A stretch of DNA of 64,000 nucleotides from NCEH01 sp043195125 (lineage in GTDB: Bacteria > Pseudomonadota > Alphaproteobacteria > Rhizobiales > Xanthobacteraceae), in NCBI RefSeq assembly GCF_043195125.1, contig NZ_JBAFWR010000002.1. One strand, 5' to 3'. The notes under the pieces are model-generated. The model saw nothing but the letters and a program-made list of their open reading frames with translations, made no database searches and had not been told where the DNA came from. Positions 1-9,209 of this stretch are shown one piece after another (within the stretch, counting starts at the first letter, position 1; each line of letters starts with the position of its first letter). The position numbers and the translations under genes were made by a program.

Positions 1-1
1 C

Positions 2-733
2 GCCGCCTCCCGCGCCCTGGCGCGTGGTTCTGTGGCCGGCACGCTGACCCTGGCGCGGGAGGGCGAGAGCGTCGCCGTGGCGGTGAACCAGCCGGCCCTC
101 GAAGCGCTGATCGTCGCGGCACGCGCGGCGGCCGAGCGTTATTCCATCGCCCCGCCCACCCTCGATGCTCTGCTCACCGTGAAGGGCATCGTCGAGGTGA
201 TCGAGGCCGAGCTCACCCCGCAGGACCAGGAGGCGGTCTCTCATGCGGCCCTCGCCGGCTTCGAGGGGGCGCTTGAGGCCTTGATCGCCATGCGCCACGC
301 CGAGGGTGCTGCGCTCAAGGCGGTGCTGCTGGAGCGGCTTGACGCCATTGCGGCTCTCGTGGCCCAGGCGGAAGCCCGGCCGGAGCGCGGCGCCGAGGCC
401 ATCAAGGCTCGCCTGCGCGATCAGGTGCGCGCGCTGCTGGATACCGGGACGCCGCTCGACCCCGAGCGCCTGCACCAGGAAGCGGCCCTGCTCGCCACCA
501 AGGCTGATATCCGTGAGGAACTGGATCGTCTGACCGCCCACCTCGCCGCGGCGCGGGACTTGCTCGCCCAAGGGGGGCCGGTGGGGCGGCGGCTGGACTT
601 CCTGTCCCAGGAGTTCAATCGGGAGAGCAATACGCTCTGCTCCAAGTCCAATGCGGTCGCGCTCACCCAGATCGGGCTTGACCTGAAGCTGCTTGTGGAT
701 CAGTTCCGCGAGCAGATCGCGAACATCGAGTGA
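2..733 (+). CDS. yicC: YicC family endoribonuclease, 5'-truncated by window edge
   Basis: The reading frame is open from base 2 and ends in TGA at 731-733, so 243 C-terminal residues are visible. The E. coli protein is about 287 residues, so some 45 N-terminal residues lie outside the window. The last 85 residues form the conserved YicC/DUF1732 end, with the motifs RRLDFLSQEFNRESNTLCSK and a following NAVALTQIGLDLK stretch. YicC proteins are stress-induced and have been described as endoribonucleases; that role comes from the family, not from this sequence. The gene sits 13 bases upstream of gmk on the same strand, the usual Rhizobiales arrangement, so the two are probably co-transcribed. Confidence 0.93.
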   Translation, partial: AASRALARGSVAGTLTLAREGESVAVAVNQPALEALIVAARAAAERYSIAPPTLDALLTVKGIVEVIEAELTPQDQEAVSHAALAGFEGALEALIAMRHAEGAALKAVLLERLDAIAALVAQAEARPERGAEAIKARLRDQVRALLDTGTPLDPERLHQEAALLATKADIREELDRLTAHLAAARDLLAQGGPVGRRLDFLSQEFNRESNTLCSKSNAVALTQIGLDLKLLVDQFREQIANIE

Positions 734-746
734 GGCCGACCCGACC

Positions 747-1424
747 ATGGACGCTGCGAGCGCCCCTTCCGCCCCGACGTCTGGCCGCTCGGGGCTTGCC
801 CGGCGGGGCTTGATGCTGGTGCTTTCCTCGCCGTCGGGCGCCGGAAAGACCACGCTCTCGCGGCTGTTGCTGGCGCAGGACAACCGCATCACCATGTCGG
901 TCTCCGTCACCACGCGAAAGCCACGCCCCGGCGAAGTGGAAGGCACGGACTATTATTTTACCGACGTGGACGGCTTCCGCCACATGCGCGACACGGGCGC
1001 GCTGCTGGAACATGCGACCGTGTTCGGCAATCTCTACGGCACGCCCCGGAAACCTGTGGAGGACGCCCTCGCCCACGGGCGCGATGTGCTGTTCGACATC
1101 GACTGGCAAGGCACCCAGCAGCTGGAGGAGAGCGACGGCGCCAAGGATGACCTCGTGAAGGTTTTCATCCTTCCCCCGTCCGCCGCCGCATTGGAGGAGC
1201 GCCTGCGCGGTCGCGGTCAGGACGCCGACGATGTCGTGCACCAGCGCATGGCCAAGGCATCCGACGAGATCAGCCATTACGACGCGTATGACTACATCCT
1301 CATCAACGAGGATGTGGAAAAGAGCCTTGTCAAGCTCAAGGCGATTCTTCAGGCGGAACGTCTGAGGCGCCGGCGGCTGACCGGGCTCGCCCATTTCGTG
1401 AACACGCTGCGCGCCGGGCTCTGA
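747..1424 (+). CDS. gmk: Guanylate kinase
   Basis: Converts GMP to GDP using ATP in the cytoplasm, an essential step in purine nucleotide supply. The P-loop SSPSGAGKTT lies at about residues 29-38, followed by the nucleoside-monophosphate-binding region (TTRKPRPGE and the GTDYYF segment) typical of the family. From ATG 747 the protein is 225 residues, slightly longer than usual because of about 20 low-complexity residues before the kinase fold. An in-frame ATG at 810 just before the core is an alternative. The gene follows yicC closely and ends 17 bases before the convergent rsmA stop; a 5-bp hairpin (1426-1440) fills that gap. Confidence 0.97.
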   Translation: MDAASAPSAPTSGRSGLARRGLMLVLSSPSGAGKTTLSRLLLAQDNRITMSVSVTTRKPRPGEVEGTDYYFTDVDGFRHMRDTGALLEHATVFGNLYGTPRKPVEDALAHGRDVLFDIDWQGTQQLEESDGAKDDLVKVFILPPSAAALEERLRGRGQDADDVVHQRMAKASDEISHYDAYDYILINEDVEKSLVKLKAILQAERLRRRRLTGLAHFVNTLRAGL

Positions 1425-1441
1425 GCCGGCGCCTCGCCGGT

Positions 1442-2296
1442 TCAGGCGGGCTGGCGCAGTTGTTCCCAGCAATTGGCGAGTCGTACGAAGCCGGCGATGT
1501 CGATCTCCTCTGCACGCCGGGTTTCTTCCACCTCTGCGGCGGCGAGCAGGGCCTGAGCATCGACACCCAGGGACTTCAGGCTTTGTCGCAGCATCTTGCG
1601 GCGCTGTCCGAAGGCGGCCTCCGTCACCTTCTCCAGCACCGAAAGGCGGCACGGCAGGGGCTCGGCGCGCGGCACCAGATGCACCACCGAGGACGTCACC
1701 TTGGGCGGCGGCACGAAGGCGGAGGGGGCCACGTCGAACAGGATGCGGGCCTCCGTCCGCCATCCCGCCAGCACCGCGAGGCGCCCATAGGCTTTCGAGC
1801 CCGGCTCGGCGACAATGCGTTCGGCCACCTCGCGCTGGAACATGAGCGTGAGCGAGGAAAACCAGGGCGGCCAGGGATCGGAAGAGAGCCAGCCCACCAG
1901 AAGCACCGTCGCGATATTATAGGGCAGGTTCGCAACCACCCGCGCCGGCTCGCCGCCGAACAAAGGCGCGGCTTCGACCTTCAGCGCGTCGCCCTCAATC
2001 ACCTGAAGGCGGCCGGGATAGGCTTCGGAGACTTCCGCCAAGGCTTCGATGCAGCGATGATCCCGTTCCACCGCCACCACGCGCGCGGCCCCCAATGCGA
2101 GGAGAGCCCGCGTCAGCCCGCCGGGGCCTGGCCCGACCTCCAGCACGTTCGCCCCTTCGAGCGGCCCCGAGCCGCGCGCGATCCGCGCCGTAAGGTTCAG
2201 ATCCAGAAGGAAGTTCTGCCCCAGCGATTTTTGCGCCGAGAGGCCATGCCGGCGGATGACATCCCGCAGCGGCGGCAGTTCGTCGATGGCGCTCAT
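1442..2296 (-). CDS. rsmA: 16S rRNA (adenine1518-N6/adenine1519-N6)-dimethyltransferase
   Basis: RsmA/KsgA dimethylates two adjacent adenines in the 3' hairpin of 16S rRNA during late 30S maturation. Visible marks are the QKSLGQNFL N-terminal signature at about residue 22, the SAM-binding motif EVGPGPGGLT at about 53-62 and the catalytic NLPYNI motif. The length of 284 residues is normal. The ATG at 2296 overlaps the pdxA stop in an ATGA arrangement, which supports this start and points to translational coupling. It is the last gene of the minus-strand run lptF-lptG-lptD-surA-pdxA-rsmA. Confidence 0.97.
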   Translation of the reverse strand: MSAIDELPPLRDVIRRHGLSAQKSLGQNFLLDLNLTARIARGSGPLEGANVLEVGPGPGGLTRALLALGAARVVAVERDHRCIEALAEVSEAYPGRLQVIEGDALKVEAAPLFGGEPARVVANLPYNIATVLLVGWLSSDPWPPWFSSLTLMFQREVAERIVAEPGSKAYGRLAVLAGWRTEARILFDVAPSAFVPPPKVTSSVVHLVPRAEPLPCRLSVLEKVTEAAFGQRRKMLRQSLKSLGVDAQALLAAAEVEETRRAEEIDIAGFVRLANCWEQLRQPA

Positions 2297-3303
2297 GCGG
2301 CGCGGCCCGGTTCGGTCAGGCGCCAGGCGAGGCGCAATGCCGCGAGCAGGCTGGTGGGATTCGCGCGCCCCGTGCCCGCGAGATCGAATGCGGTGCCATG
2401 GTCGGGCGAGGTCCGCACAAACGGGAGGCCAAGCGTCACGTTCACCCCGTCATGGAACGCGAGGGTCTTGGCCGGGATCAGCACCTGATCGTGATACATG
2501 CCGATCACCACGTCATAGCCGCCGCGCGCCTCTTCATGAAACAGCGTGTCGGCCGGCCGCGGCCCTAGCGCGTCGATCCCCTCCGCCCGCAACGTGGCGA
2601 TGGCAGGACGCACCACGTCCTCATCCTCGCGGCCGAGCGTACCGTCCTCCCCCGCATGGGGATTGAGCCCGGCAAAGGCGAGACGGGGCGCGGCAAGGCC
2701 GAAGCGGGCGCGCATGTCGCGATCCACGATGCGCCCGGTCTTGACCAGCAGAGCCTGCGTCACCTGCGCCGGCACCTGCGCCAGCGGAATGTGGATGGTA
2801 GCCGGCACCACCGCCAGCAGGGGCGACCAGATCATCATCACGGGGTGGGGAATCGCGCCGTCGCGCGCGGCGCAACGGGCCGCGAGATATTCCGTATGGC
2901 CGGGAAACGGGAAGCCGGCGGCATAGACCACGGATTTCGCAAGCGGCGCCGTCACCAGGCCTCGGGCGACACCGGCCTGCACGAGATCCACGGCCCGGTC
3001 CAGGCTCTGAACAACAGCGGCGGCGCTGGTGGCGTCGGGCACGCCCGGCTCGGCCGTGGCGCGTGGTCCGGCCGGGACGATGGGGAGGAACGTATCGAAT
3101 GCGTCGATCGCGTTCTGCGGTTCGACCACGCGGACAGGGACGCTAAGCCCGAGTCGACGGGCGCGATCCTCCAGCAAGGCGGGATCGCCGACCGCGAAGA
3201 ACGGCGGGCACCCCTTTTCCGCCCGCAAGGTCCAGGCGGCGAGGGTGAGGTCCGGCCCGATGCCGGCAGGCTCACCGAGGGTGAGCGCAAGCGCCGCGGA
3301 CAT
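2293..3303 (-). CDS. pdxA: 4-hydroxythreonine-4-phosphate dehydrogenase
   Basis: PdxA oxidises 4-phosphohydroxy-L-threonine with NAD(P) in the deoxyxylulose 5-phosphate-dependent pyridoxal phosphate pathway. The protein opens with LALTLGEPAGIGPDL and carries the metal-ligand regions FPGHTEYLA, GLNPHAGEDG and MYHDQVLIP, all diagnostic. From the ATG at 3303 it is 336 residues, the normal family size. The start shares one base with the surA stop (TGATG), which decides it; the frame continues open upstream, but that stretch overlaps surA and has no family similarity. The linkage surA-pdxA-rsmA is conserved across proteobacteria. Confidence 0.97.
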   Translation of the reverse strand: MSAALALTLGEPAGIGPDLTLAAWTLRAEKGCPPFFAVGDPALLEDRARRLGLSVPVRVVEPQNAIDAFDTFLPIVPAGPRATAEPGVPDATSAAAVVQSLDRAVDLVQAGVARGLVTAPLAKSVVYAAGFPFPGHTEYLAARCAARDGAIPHPVMMIWSPLLAVVPATIHIPLAQVPAQVTQALLVKTGRIVDRDMRARFGLAAPRLAFAGLNPHAGEDGTLGREDEDVVRPAIATLRAEGIDALGPRPADTLFHEEARGGYDVVIGMYHDQVLIPAKTLAFHDGVNVTLGLPFVRTSPDHGTAFDLAGTGRANPTSLLAALRLAWRLTEPGRAA

Positions 3304-4205
3304 CAGCGGTAGACGATGAGGGAGCTCTTGCGCAGCTCGGTGAGGAGGCGCTTGGATTCCGCCTGGAATTGCGCTGTGGCGAGCTGGTCCTTCACATCGC
3401 GCTTGTTCGATGCTTCGCCATGCACCTCGCGCTTGGCGCAGACGGCGAACACCTCGACCCCGGATTGGGTAACCTCGGCCGGAGCGAGCCGCCCCACCTC
3501 GGTCTTGTCGAGCAATTGGCGCAGCGCCGCCGGCATCTCCGAGGACAAGCGCAGAACCGGCGAGCGGACCACGGTTTCCTTCATGGCCTTCGCCATCGCG
3601 AGGCCGCTTTCGCATCCGTTGAAGCGCGTGCGAAGGGAATTGGCCTCTGCGAGGCGCGCCGCATAGGCGTTGCTGCCACGCGGCACCACCAGCACGATCG
3701 GCGTCAGTGTATATTCCGTAGCAACCATCGAAGCGTTGCCGCTGTGGTTGATGGCGGCGAGCACGTCCTGATCGCGCACCGTCACGCTGGGCGAACGGGC
3801 CCGCACATATTGCTGCCAGATGTTGTCGGCACGCAGCTTCTGCTTGAACGCGCTCGGCTCGATGCCGCCCTGCTTCAGTCCGTCAGCCAGTTGGTCGGCG
3901 GTGCGCCCGGAGCGGGCCGCCACATTGGCGAACAGATCGTCGATCTCCTTTTGCTCAAGATCGATGCCCAGCTTCACGCCCTGGGAGATCTTGATGCGAT
4001 CGTCGATCACTTCTTCGAGCGCTTCCTTGGCGCTGACGTTCTTGCGCTCCAGCAGCGTGTGCATTCTCTGACGCTGGCCCACGTCGAAACTGGTGATGGG
4101 CGCCCCATTCACCATGGCGAGAATCTGTTGCGCGCTGGCGGCCCCGCTGGAAAGGGCTGCAACGGCAAGGCTGAAGAGGAACAGGAAGCGGCGGCAGGAC
4201 TGCAT
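3303..4205 (-). CDS. surA: SurA-type periplasmic chaperone / peptidylprolyl isomerase
   Basis: This 300-residue exported protein has a signal peptide ending near SGAASAQQ (about residue 25), then the SurA_N beginning ILAMVNGAPITSFDVGQR and the helical region with EALEEVIDDRIKI typical of SurA. SurA escorts outer-membrane proteins through the periplasm. It is shorter than E. coli SurA (428 residues), and the region after about residue 165 looks like one diverged rotamase-like domain rather than two clear parvulin repeats, so isomerase activity is uncertain. Position between lptD and pdxA is the classical surA location and supports the call. Confidence 0.87.
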   Translation of the reverse strand: MQSCRRFLFLFSLAVAALSSGAASAQQILAMVNGAPITSFDVGQRQRMHTLLERKNVSAKEALEEVIDDRIKISQGVKLGIDLEQKEIDDLFANVAARSGRTADQLADGLKQGGIEPSAFKQKLRADNIWQQYVRARSPSVTVRDQDVLAAINHSGNASMVATEYTLTPIVLVVPRGSNAYAARLAEANSLRTRFNGCESGLAMAKAMKETVVRSPVLRLSSEMPAALRQLLDKTEVGRLAPAEVTQSGVEVFAVCAKREVHGEASNKRDVKDQLATAQFQAESKRLLTELRKSSLIVYR

Positions 4206-4322
4206 CGATCAACCCGGAATGGCTCGGCGAGGGGGCGGGAGACGAAGGCCTCCCTGCGCGCTTAACCCGCGCCCTTCGGCTTGTAAATGCTTGTTGCCGC
4301 CTCCTGTGGCGGCAATGGGGCC

Positions 4323-4343
4323 GCGCCGGCCTCAAGCCGGCGC
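4323..4343. other. GC-rich hairpin between lptD and surA
   Basis: A perfect 8-bp stem (GCGCCGGC at 4323-4330, GCCGGCGC at 4336-4343) with a 5-base loop sits 8 bases past the lptD stop on the minus strand. There is no following T-run, so it is not a standard Rho-independent terminator. It could stabilise or process the lptD-surA transcript. The surrounding gap (4206-4350) holds nothing else I can identify. Confidence 0.35.
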
Positions 4344-4350
4344 CCAGACC

Positions 4351-6822
4351 TCACTGGGTGGAGCTGCCGATCGCCGATTTCACCTTGGTTTCACCCAGGG
4401 TGCGCAGCCCGATGGTGAGCATGACCGTGTTGTTCGGCCCGGTATTCGGTCCGTTGATCGAATAGTCGGACAGATAGGTCAGGGCGAGCGTGAAGCAGTC
4501 GTCCGCATAGGTTATGGCGGCCGTGGTCATGTCGATGCTGGCCTGCGCGATATTGTAGCGAATGCCGCCGCTGACGGACCACACGTCCGTCAGCTTATAG
4601 CTCGCGGTCGTGAAGATGCCCTCGCGCTCCTGATAATAGCCGAGCAGGGGCTGCGGCTCATACCGGCCATAGGTGGCGGAAACCGACAGACGGTCGATGC
4701 TGGTCCGTCCCTCAAGCTCCAGCCGCTGCAGGGTGTAGTTTGCCTCGTCGAACCGGAAGCGGGAGATGAACTCCAGATTGTTGGTCGGCGAATAGCTGAA
4801 CCGGGCGACGTAGTCGGACGTGCTCGTCTCCAGGCCTGATTCCAGGCCTGTGTTCGCCATGTCGCCATAGGCGAAGGAGTTCTTCCCGAACAGGCTGTAA
4901 GACTGGCCGACCACGGCGGAGATGACGCCCGCGCCGTTGAGCGCGGCGGTATAGGTGACACCCACGTTCAGGCGGCTGCCGCCTTCCACCCGGTCCCAGC
5001 CGGAATATTTGTTCACCGAGAACAGATTGGCATCGTCGAACACGAGGCTTTGCGCGTCCTCGTTGGGGAACTTGCCGATGCTGGTCTCATTCGGGCGGAT
5101 GATCAGCTGGGCGCGGGGCTCGATGGTCTGCGTGCCCCAATTCTCCACCGAGATGAAGGGATAGCGGTAATCGAGGCCGATCACCGGCATGGCGCGGATG
5201 AGGTCGTCGCTGCCGCCTTGAAGCGGGTTCTGCCCCGCCAGGGTCGGACCGTCGGTATAGCTGGTGGGCAGCGCGCTGATATTGGCGTGCGCAACGTCCA
5301 CGCGGGCGCTGGCGAACGGCGTCCACATCTGACCGGCGGCGTCGGTCAGCGTCTTCTTCCAGTAGAATTCGCCGCTGAGGCGCTGATAGTCACCCGGCGC
5401 GCCACGCAGCAGACACTGGGTGGGATTGGGATTGCTCAGCAGGCACGATCCCGGCGGGATTCCTGTCGCGCCGGACACCCAGGATGTGGCCGCCGACGTT
5501 CCGACGAAATCCGCCTCGTTGCGCGAGACCGAGTTGAAGTTCACCTTGAAGCCGGCCTCGCCGCCGAACACCGGCTTTCCGAACACGTAATTATAATTGA
5601 AGGTGCCCACCACCGGGATGAGATCCTGGTTGTCGGTCACCGACAAGCCAAGGAAATACATGCCCCGCACGTCGAAGAAGCTGCGGTCGCCCTGCCCGGT
5701 CAAATAGAGCTGCGACACCTTCTCGGTCTCGGCGGCGCCGATCAACCCGTAATCGCGCAGGAAGGTGCGGTCTGAGGTGAGGGTGCCGTCCCAACCCCAC
5801 TGCCAATATTGGTTGATGACGAAATTACCGGAGCTTTCGACCATGCCGCGATTTTCGCGGTAGCCGGGCAGGCCTGCGAACTGCGAGATGTCCTGCTGCT
5901 GAATGCCAGCGGCGCGGATATTGTACGATCCGTCGATCAGCCGCTGGCGCCATTCTCCCTTGGCCAGGAGGCCCTGCTTGGAAAAATAGAGCGGATCGAA
6001 CGTGAGGTCGCGGTCGGGTGCGATGTTCCAGAAGAACGGAACGCCAGCACCGATGCCGAGCATGCTGTTGTTATAAAATTCCGGCATCAGGAAGCCGGTC
6101 TTGCGCTTCACCGTCGGATCCGGCGAAGAGAAGTAAGGAAAATACGCGAACGGCAGCCCGAAGAACTCGAGCGTGGCGTCCTTGTAATAGATCATCTGCT
6201 CATTCTGGTTGTGAATGATGCGCGCGGCCTTGATCTGCCAGAGCACCGGCTTTTCCGGATGATCCTTGCAGGGTTCGCACGCGGTGTAGACGCCATTTTG
6301 GAAGACCGTGATGTTGCCGTCCGTGCGGTCCGCACGGGACGCGGCGAAATGGGTCTTGTCCGGGGTATCCACGCGCAGCGATTCCAGGAATCCGTCGCGG
6401 AAGTCCTCGGTCAGCTGCATGGTGTTGGCGGTCAGGATCTTGCCGTCGGGTTGCTTCAGCAGCACATCGCCCTCGGCGCGCAGCGTGTTCGCCTTCCGGT
6501 CGAACGTGACGCGCTTCGCCTCCAGGGTGGAGCCGTCGTAATAAATCTGGACGTTGCCGACGGCCGAAATCTTGTCGTGTTCGTAGTCGTAGACCAGCTC
6601 GTCGGCGGTCACGAGCATCTTCTTGTTCGGGTCGGCCTTGGGCATCTTGGTATTGGCGAAGCTCGCCGTCTGCGCGGCAGCCGTCCCCGGGTGCAGCACA
6701 GCGAAAGCCAGCGCAGCGCACAGAAGGCCGACGGCAAAAGACCAGCCGCTCCCGCTGCGACGCGAAACGCGCCGGCCGGTTGCAGCTCCATGGCCTTCGG
6801 CGGGGGGAAACCCGACCGTCAT
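4351..6822 (-). CDS. lptD: LPS-assembly outer membrane protein LptD
   Basis: LptD is the beta-barrel that, with LptE, inserts lipopolysaccharide into the outer leaflet. From ATG 6822 the product is 823 residues: an N-terminal signal segment ending near GTAAAQTASF, an LptA/OstA-like jellyroll domain (VTADELVYDYEHDKISAVGN onward, about residues 70-190), then a long barrel region rich in alternating aromatic strands. Cysteines occur in pairs at TACEPCKD after the jellyroll, in the barrel, and near the C-terminus (DDCFTLALTY), consistent with LptD disulfides. The ATG overlaps the lptG stop (ATGA), fixing the start; a longer open frame upstream is inside lptG. Confidence 0.96.
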   Translation of the reverse strand: MTVGFPPAEGHGAATGRRVSRRSGSGWSFAVGLLCAALAFAVLHPGTAAAQTASFANTKMPKADPNKKMLVTADELVYDYEHDKISAVGNVQIYYDGSTLEAKRVTFDRKANTLRAEGDVLLKQPDGKILTANTMQLTEDFRDGFLESLRVDTPDKTHFAASRADRTDGNITVFQNGVYTACEPCKDHPEKPVLWQIKAARIIHNQNEQMIYYKDATLEFFGLPFAYFPYFSSPDPTVKRKTGFLMPEFYNNSMLGIGAGVPFFWNIAPDRDLTFDPLYFSKQGLLAKGEWRQRLIDGSYNIRAAGIQQQDISQFAGLPGYRENRGMVESSGNFVINQYWQWGWDGTLTSDRTFLRDYGLIGAAETEKVSQLYLTGQGDRSFFDVRGMYFLGLSVTDNQDLIPVVGTFNYNYVFGKPVFGGEAGFKVNFNSVSRNEADFVGTSAATSWVSGATGIPPGSCLLSNPNPTQCLLRGAPGDYQRLSGEFYWKKTLTDAAGQMWTPFASARVDVAHANISALPTSYTDGPTLAGQNPLQGGSDDLIRAMPVIGLDYRYPFISVENWGTQTIEPRAQLIIRPNETSIGKFPNEDAQSLVFDDANLFSVNKYSGWDRVEGGSRLNVGVTYTAALNGAGVISAVVGQSYSLFGKNSFAYGDMANTGLESGLETSTSDYVARFSYSPTNNLEFISRFRFDEANYTLQRLELEGRTSIDRLSVSATYGRYEPQPLLGYYQEREGIFTTASYKLTDVWSVSGGIRYNIAQASIDMTTAAITYADDCFTLALTYLSDYSINGPNTGPNNTVMLTIGLRTLGETKVKSAIGSSTQ

Positions 6823-7910
6823 CCGTCCTCCCGGTGCAACAATACGAGAATCCCCAGGAATATCCCCGCTACCGCTGGAAACCATGCAGCAGCAACAGGA
6901 TGCACCACGCCCGCCTCGCCCAAATCCTCGGCGAGCTTGGTTCCCAGATAAAGCAGAAAGCCCGCCACGACGCCACCGAGAATCGTCTGGCCGACTCCCC
7001 CGAAGCGGAACACGCGCAGGCCCACCACCGCGGCGATAAGCACCATGGCCACGAGCAAAAATGGCCGTGCCAAAAGGCTTTGAAGCTGGAGCCGGTAGCG
7101 GCTCGCACCAAAGCCTTGCTGCTCCGCACTCTCGATCGCCGCCGGAAGTTGCCAAAAAGACACGGTGTCCGGCGAGATCAGGCTCTCCTGGACCTGTGAG
7201 GGGTCCAGATTCGTCGCAACAAGGTAAACGGAATACGTCTGCTGCTCGAAGCCTGGAACCAGCACCCGCACGTCCTGCAAGCGCCAATACCCCTCCTCCA
7301 ATACCGCCGAGCGCGCCTCGATGCGCTGCACGAGGCGGTCGTGGCGGTCGAATTCGAACATGGTGACGCCGATCAGCTCGCGGCCGCCCTGTTGGGAAGA
7401 CCCCGCCTGAATGATCGCCTGCCCGTCCACGCTCTGCTGACGCACCCAGAAGCCCGCCTTTCCCTGGGCCATCAGGCCGGCGGTGGTGTTGAAGATCTCC
7501 CCCTCCATCCGATTCGCCCGCTCCTTGAATTCCGCGGAAACCGGGTTGAACAGGGTGGTGGAGGCAACGCCGATCAGGAATGCCACGAGAACGGCCGGAA
7601 AAATGAACTGCCAGGCCGACAGCCCGATCGCCCTAGCAACAACCAGTTCAAGCTTGCGCGACAATGTCACGAAGGTCGCGATCGCGCCGAACAGCACGGC
7701 AAACGGCAGCAATTGCTCGGTAAAGGCCGGGGTGCGGTAGAGCGTCAGCAGGCCCACCACCAGAGAGGTCACCTCGTCGCGATCCGCCGTGCGGCGGGTC
7801 ATCTCGAGGAAATCCACGAGCATGATCAGGGCGACGCAGGAAAAAAAGATCATCGCCACGGACGAGAAGAATCGCCGTGCGAAATAAAAGCCGAGGGTCT
7901 TTCCGATCAT
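6819..7910 (-). CDS. lptG: LPS export ABC transporter permease LptG
   Basis: LptG pairs with LptF in the inner-membrane LptB2FG transporter that extracts LPS from the bilayer. The 363-residue protein shows the YjgP/YjgQ layout: transmembrane helices near residues 12-35 and 60-120, a periplasmic beta-jellyroll in the middle, and a final helix block with ILGGVVAGFLLYLG and a Gly/Ala-rich C-terminal helix. It begins 3 bases after the lptF stop and overlaps lptD by 4 bases, so the three are surely one operon. Confidence 0.96.
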   Translation of the reverse strand: MIGKTLGFYFARRFFSSVAMIFFSCVALIMLVDFLEMTRRTADRDEVTSLVVGLLTLYRTPAFTEQLLPFAVLFGAIATFVTLSRKLELVVARAIGLSAWQFIFPAVLVAFLIGVASTTLFNPVSAEFKERANRMEGEIFNTTAGLMAQGKAGFWVRQQSVDGQAIIQAGSSQQGGRELIGVTMFEFDRHDRLVQRIEARSAVLEEGYWRLQDVRVLVPGFEQQTYSVYLVATNLDPSQVQESLISPDTVSFWQLPAAIESAEQQGFGASRYRLQLQSLLARPFLLVAMVLIAAVVGLRVFRFGGVGQTILGGVVAGFLLYLGTKLAEDLGEAGVVHPVAAAWFPAVAGIFLGILVLLHREDG

Positions 7911-7913
7911 GGC

Positions 7914-9074
7914 TCAGGTCGCCGAGAGCCGGGACACGCGCAGCGCGATCGCGTCGATAATGCGGGTCACGAACCCCGGCGCGGCGAATTTCACCCGTCC
8001 GTCGAGGGCGAGCGCACACAGCACGATCGAGGTGATCGGCAGCAGATAGGCAATGGGTACCGCCGCCGCCGATGTCCGCAACTGGCCGGTCACCACGAAA
8101 TTCGCAATCTGGAGCGCCACCATGATGGGGATGATGGCCGTCAGCGCCAAGGCGCGCCCCTGACGGGTGGTTCTTGGGCGGGCCAGAGCGGCCGCGGCCA
8201 CCGCGAAGAAGGCGAACGGATAAAGCCCGGACGAGAGGCGCTTGTGGACCTCCTCGCGGAAGCGCCCCCCCTGCCCCATGATGCGGTAGACGTCGTTCGT
8301 CGGCGGATTCAGCACATATTCGAACGGCCGTTCGTTCGGGCGGATATCGACAGCCTGCGAGCCCGGAGCGAGTTCCGACAGCCCGAACGCATAGCGCTGG
8401 AACGCAACGACCGAGCCGTTGCTGTTCGACCCGGAGGTCCGCCGGTGGATGGAGCCGTCTTCGAGCACCAGGAAAATGCCATTTGGGGTTTCGACGATCT
8501 GCCCACGATCCGCGAGATAGGTGGAGATTTCCTTTTCGCGGGCATCGTTGATGAAAACCCCATGCATCACGCCGTTGGCGGAGCGTTCCCGCACGTGAAA
8601 CACCAGCCCCTGGGCCAAGTTCACGAATCGGCCCGGCTGCGCCACGAACGACACCACGTCGGCGCGGACGCGCGACACCTGATCACGAAACATGCGCAGG
8701 CTCGCCGGCACCAGATCTATCGAAAGCGCGGCGCAGAAAAGCGAGACCAGGGTCGCCAGGAGAATCATCGAGCGCAGCACGCGCCAATGGCTCATGCCGG
8801 CGGCCGCCATGACGACGATTTCAGAATCGCCGTTCAGCTTCAGCAGCGTGTAAGCGGTGGCGATGAACAAGGCGGCCGGCGCGATCACAAGGATCAGGGT
8901 GGGGACCGACAGGGAGGTAATGGCGAAGAAGGCCAGGATGGTCTGCCCCTGGCTGGTTACGAGATCCAGCTGGCGCAGCGCCTGGGTCGACCAGATCATC
9001 GCCGTCAAAACGATGGTCACGCCAAAAAAGGCGACCGCCGCAGTCTGGAAAATGTAGCGATCGAGACGGCCCAT
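7914..9074 (-). CDS. lptF: LPS export ABC transporter permease LptF
   Basis: First gene of the minus-strand LPS-export operon. The 386-residue YjgP/YjgQ-family permease starts MGRLDRYIFQTAAVAFF and has N-terminal membrane helices, the conserved LKLNGDSEIVVMAAAG cytoplasmic coupling segment at about residues 79-94, a periplasmic jellyroll, and C-terminal helices (LALTAIIPIMVALQIANFVV). The family role is LPS extraction together with LptG and the ATPase LptB, which is not encoded here. The 135-base gap upstream (9075-9209) should contain the operon promoter, but I cannot pick one confidently. Confidence 0.95.
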   Translation of the reverse strand: MGRLDRYIFQTAAVAFFGVTIVLTAMIWSTQALRQLDLVTSQGQTILAFFAITSLSVPTLILVIAPAALFIATAYTLLKLNGDSEIVVMAAAGMSHWRVLRSMILLATLVSLFCAALSIDLVPASLRMFRDQVSRVRADVVSFVAQPGRFVNLAQGLVFHVRERSANGVMHGVFINDAREKEISTYLADRGQIVETPNGIFLVLEDGSIHRRTSGSNSNGSVVAFQRYAFGLSELAPGSQAVDIRPNERPFEYVLNPPTNDVYRIMGQGGRFREEVHKRLSSGLYPFAFFAVAAAALARPRTTRQGRALALTAIIPIMVALQIANFVVTGQLRTSAAAVPIAYLLPITSIVLCALALDGRVKFAAPGFVTRIIDAIALRVSRLSAT

Positions 9075-9209
9075 ACATCCTCGTCAGACGCGTGATCGCC
9101 GCCCCGTCACGCTTCACCTTGGAACCGCTCCTGGATAGCGGCTTCCACGCTGCGGTGCAAATGCGGCACGCCGGGGGCGTCGGGAGGCCCATCGCCCGCC
9201 ATGGTTAAG

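Noticed and set aside
1425..1441. Terminator between gmk and rsmA
   Set aside because: The 5-bp hairpin lacks a T-run on either strand, so it was only mentioned with gmk.
8588..8605. Second parS-like sequence (CGCACGTGAAACA) inside lptF
   Set aside because: Only the right half matches the consensus; the left half matches 4 of 8 bases and the sequence encodes conserved lptF residues.
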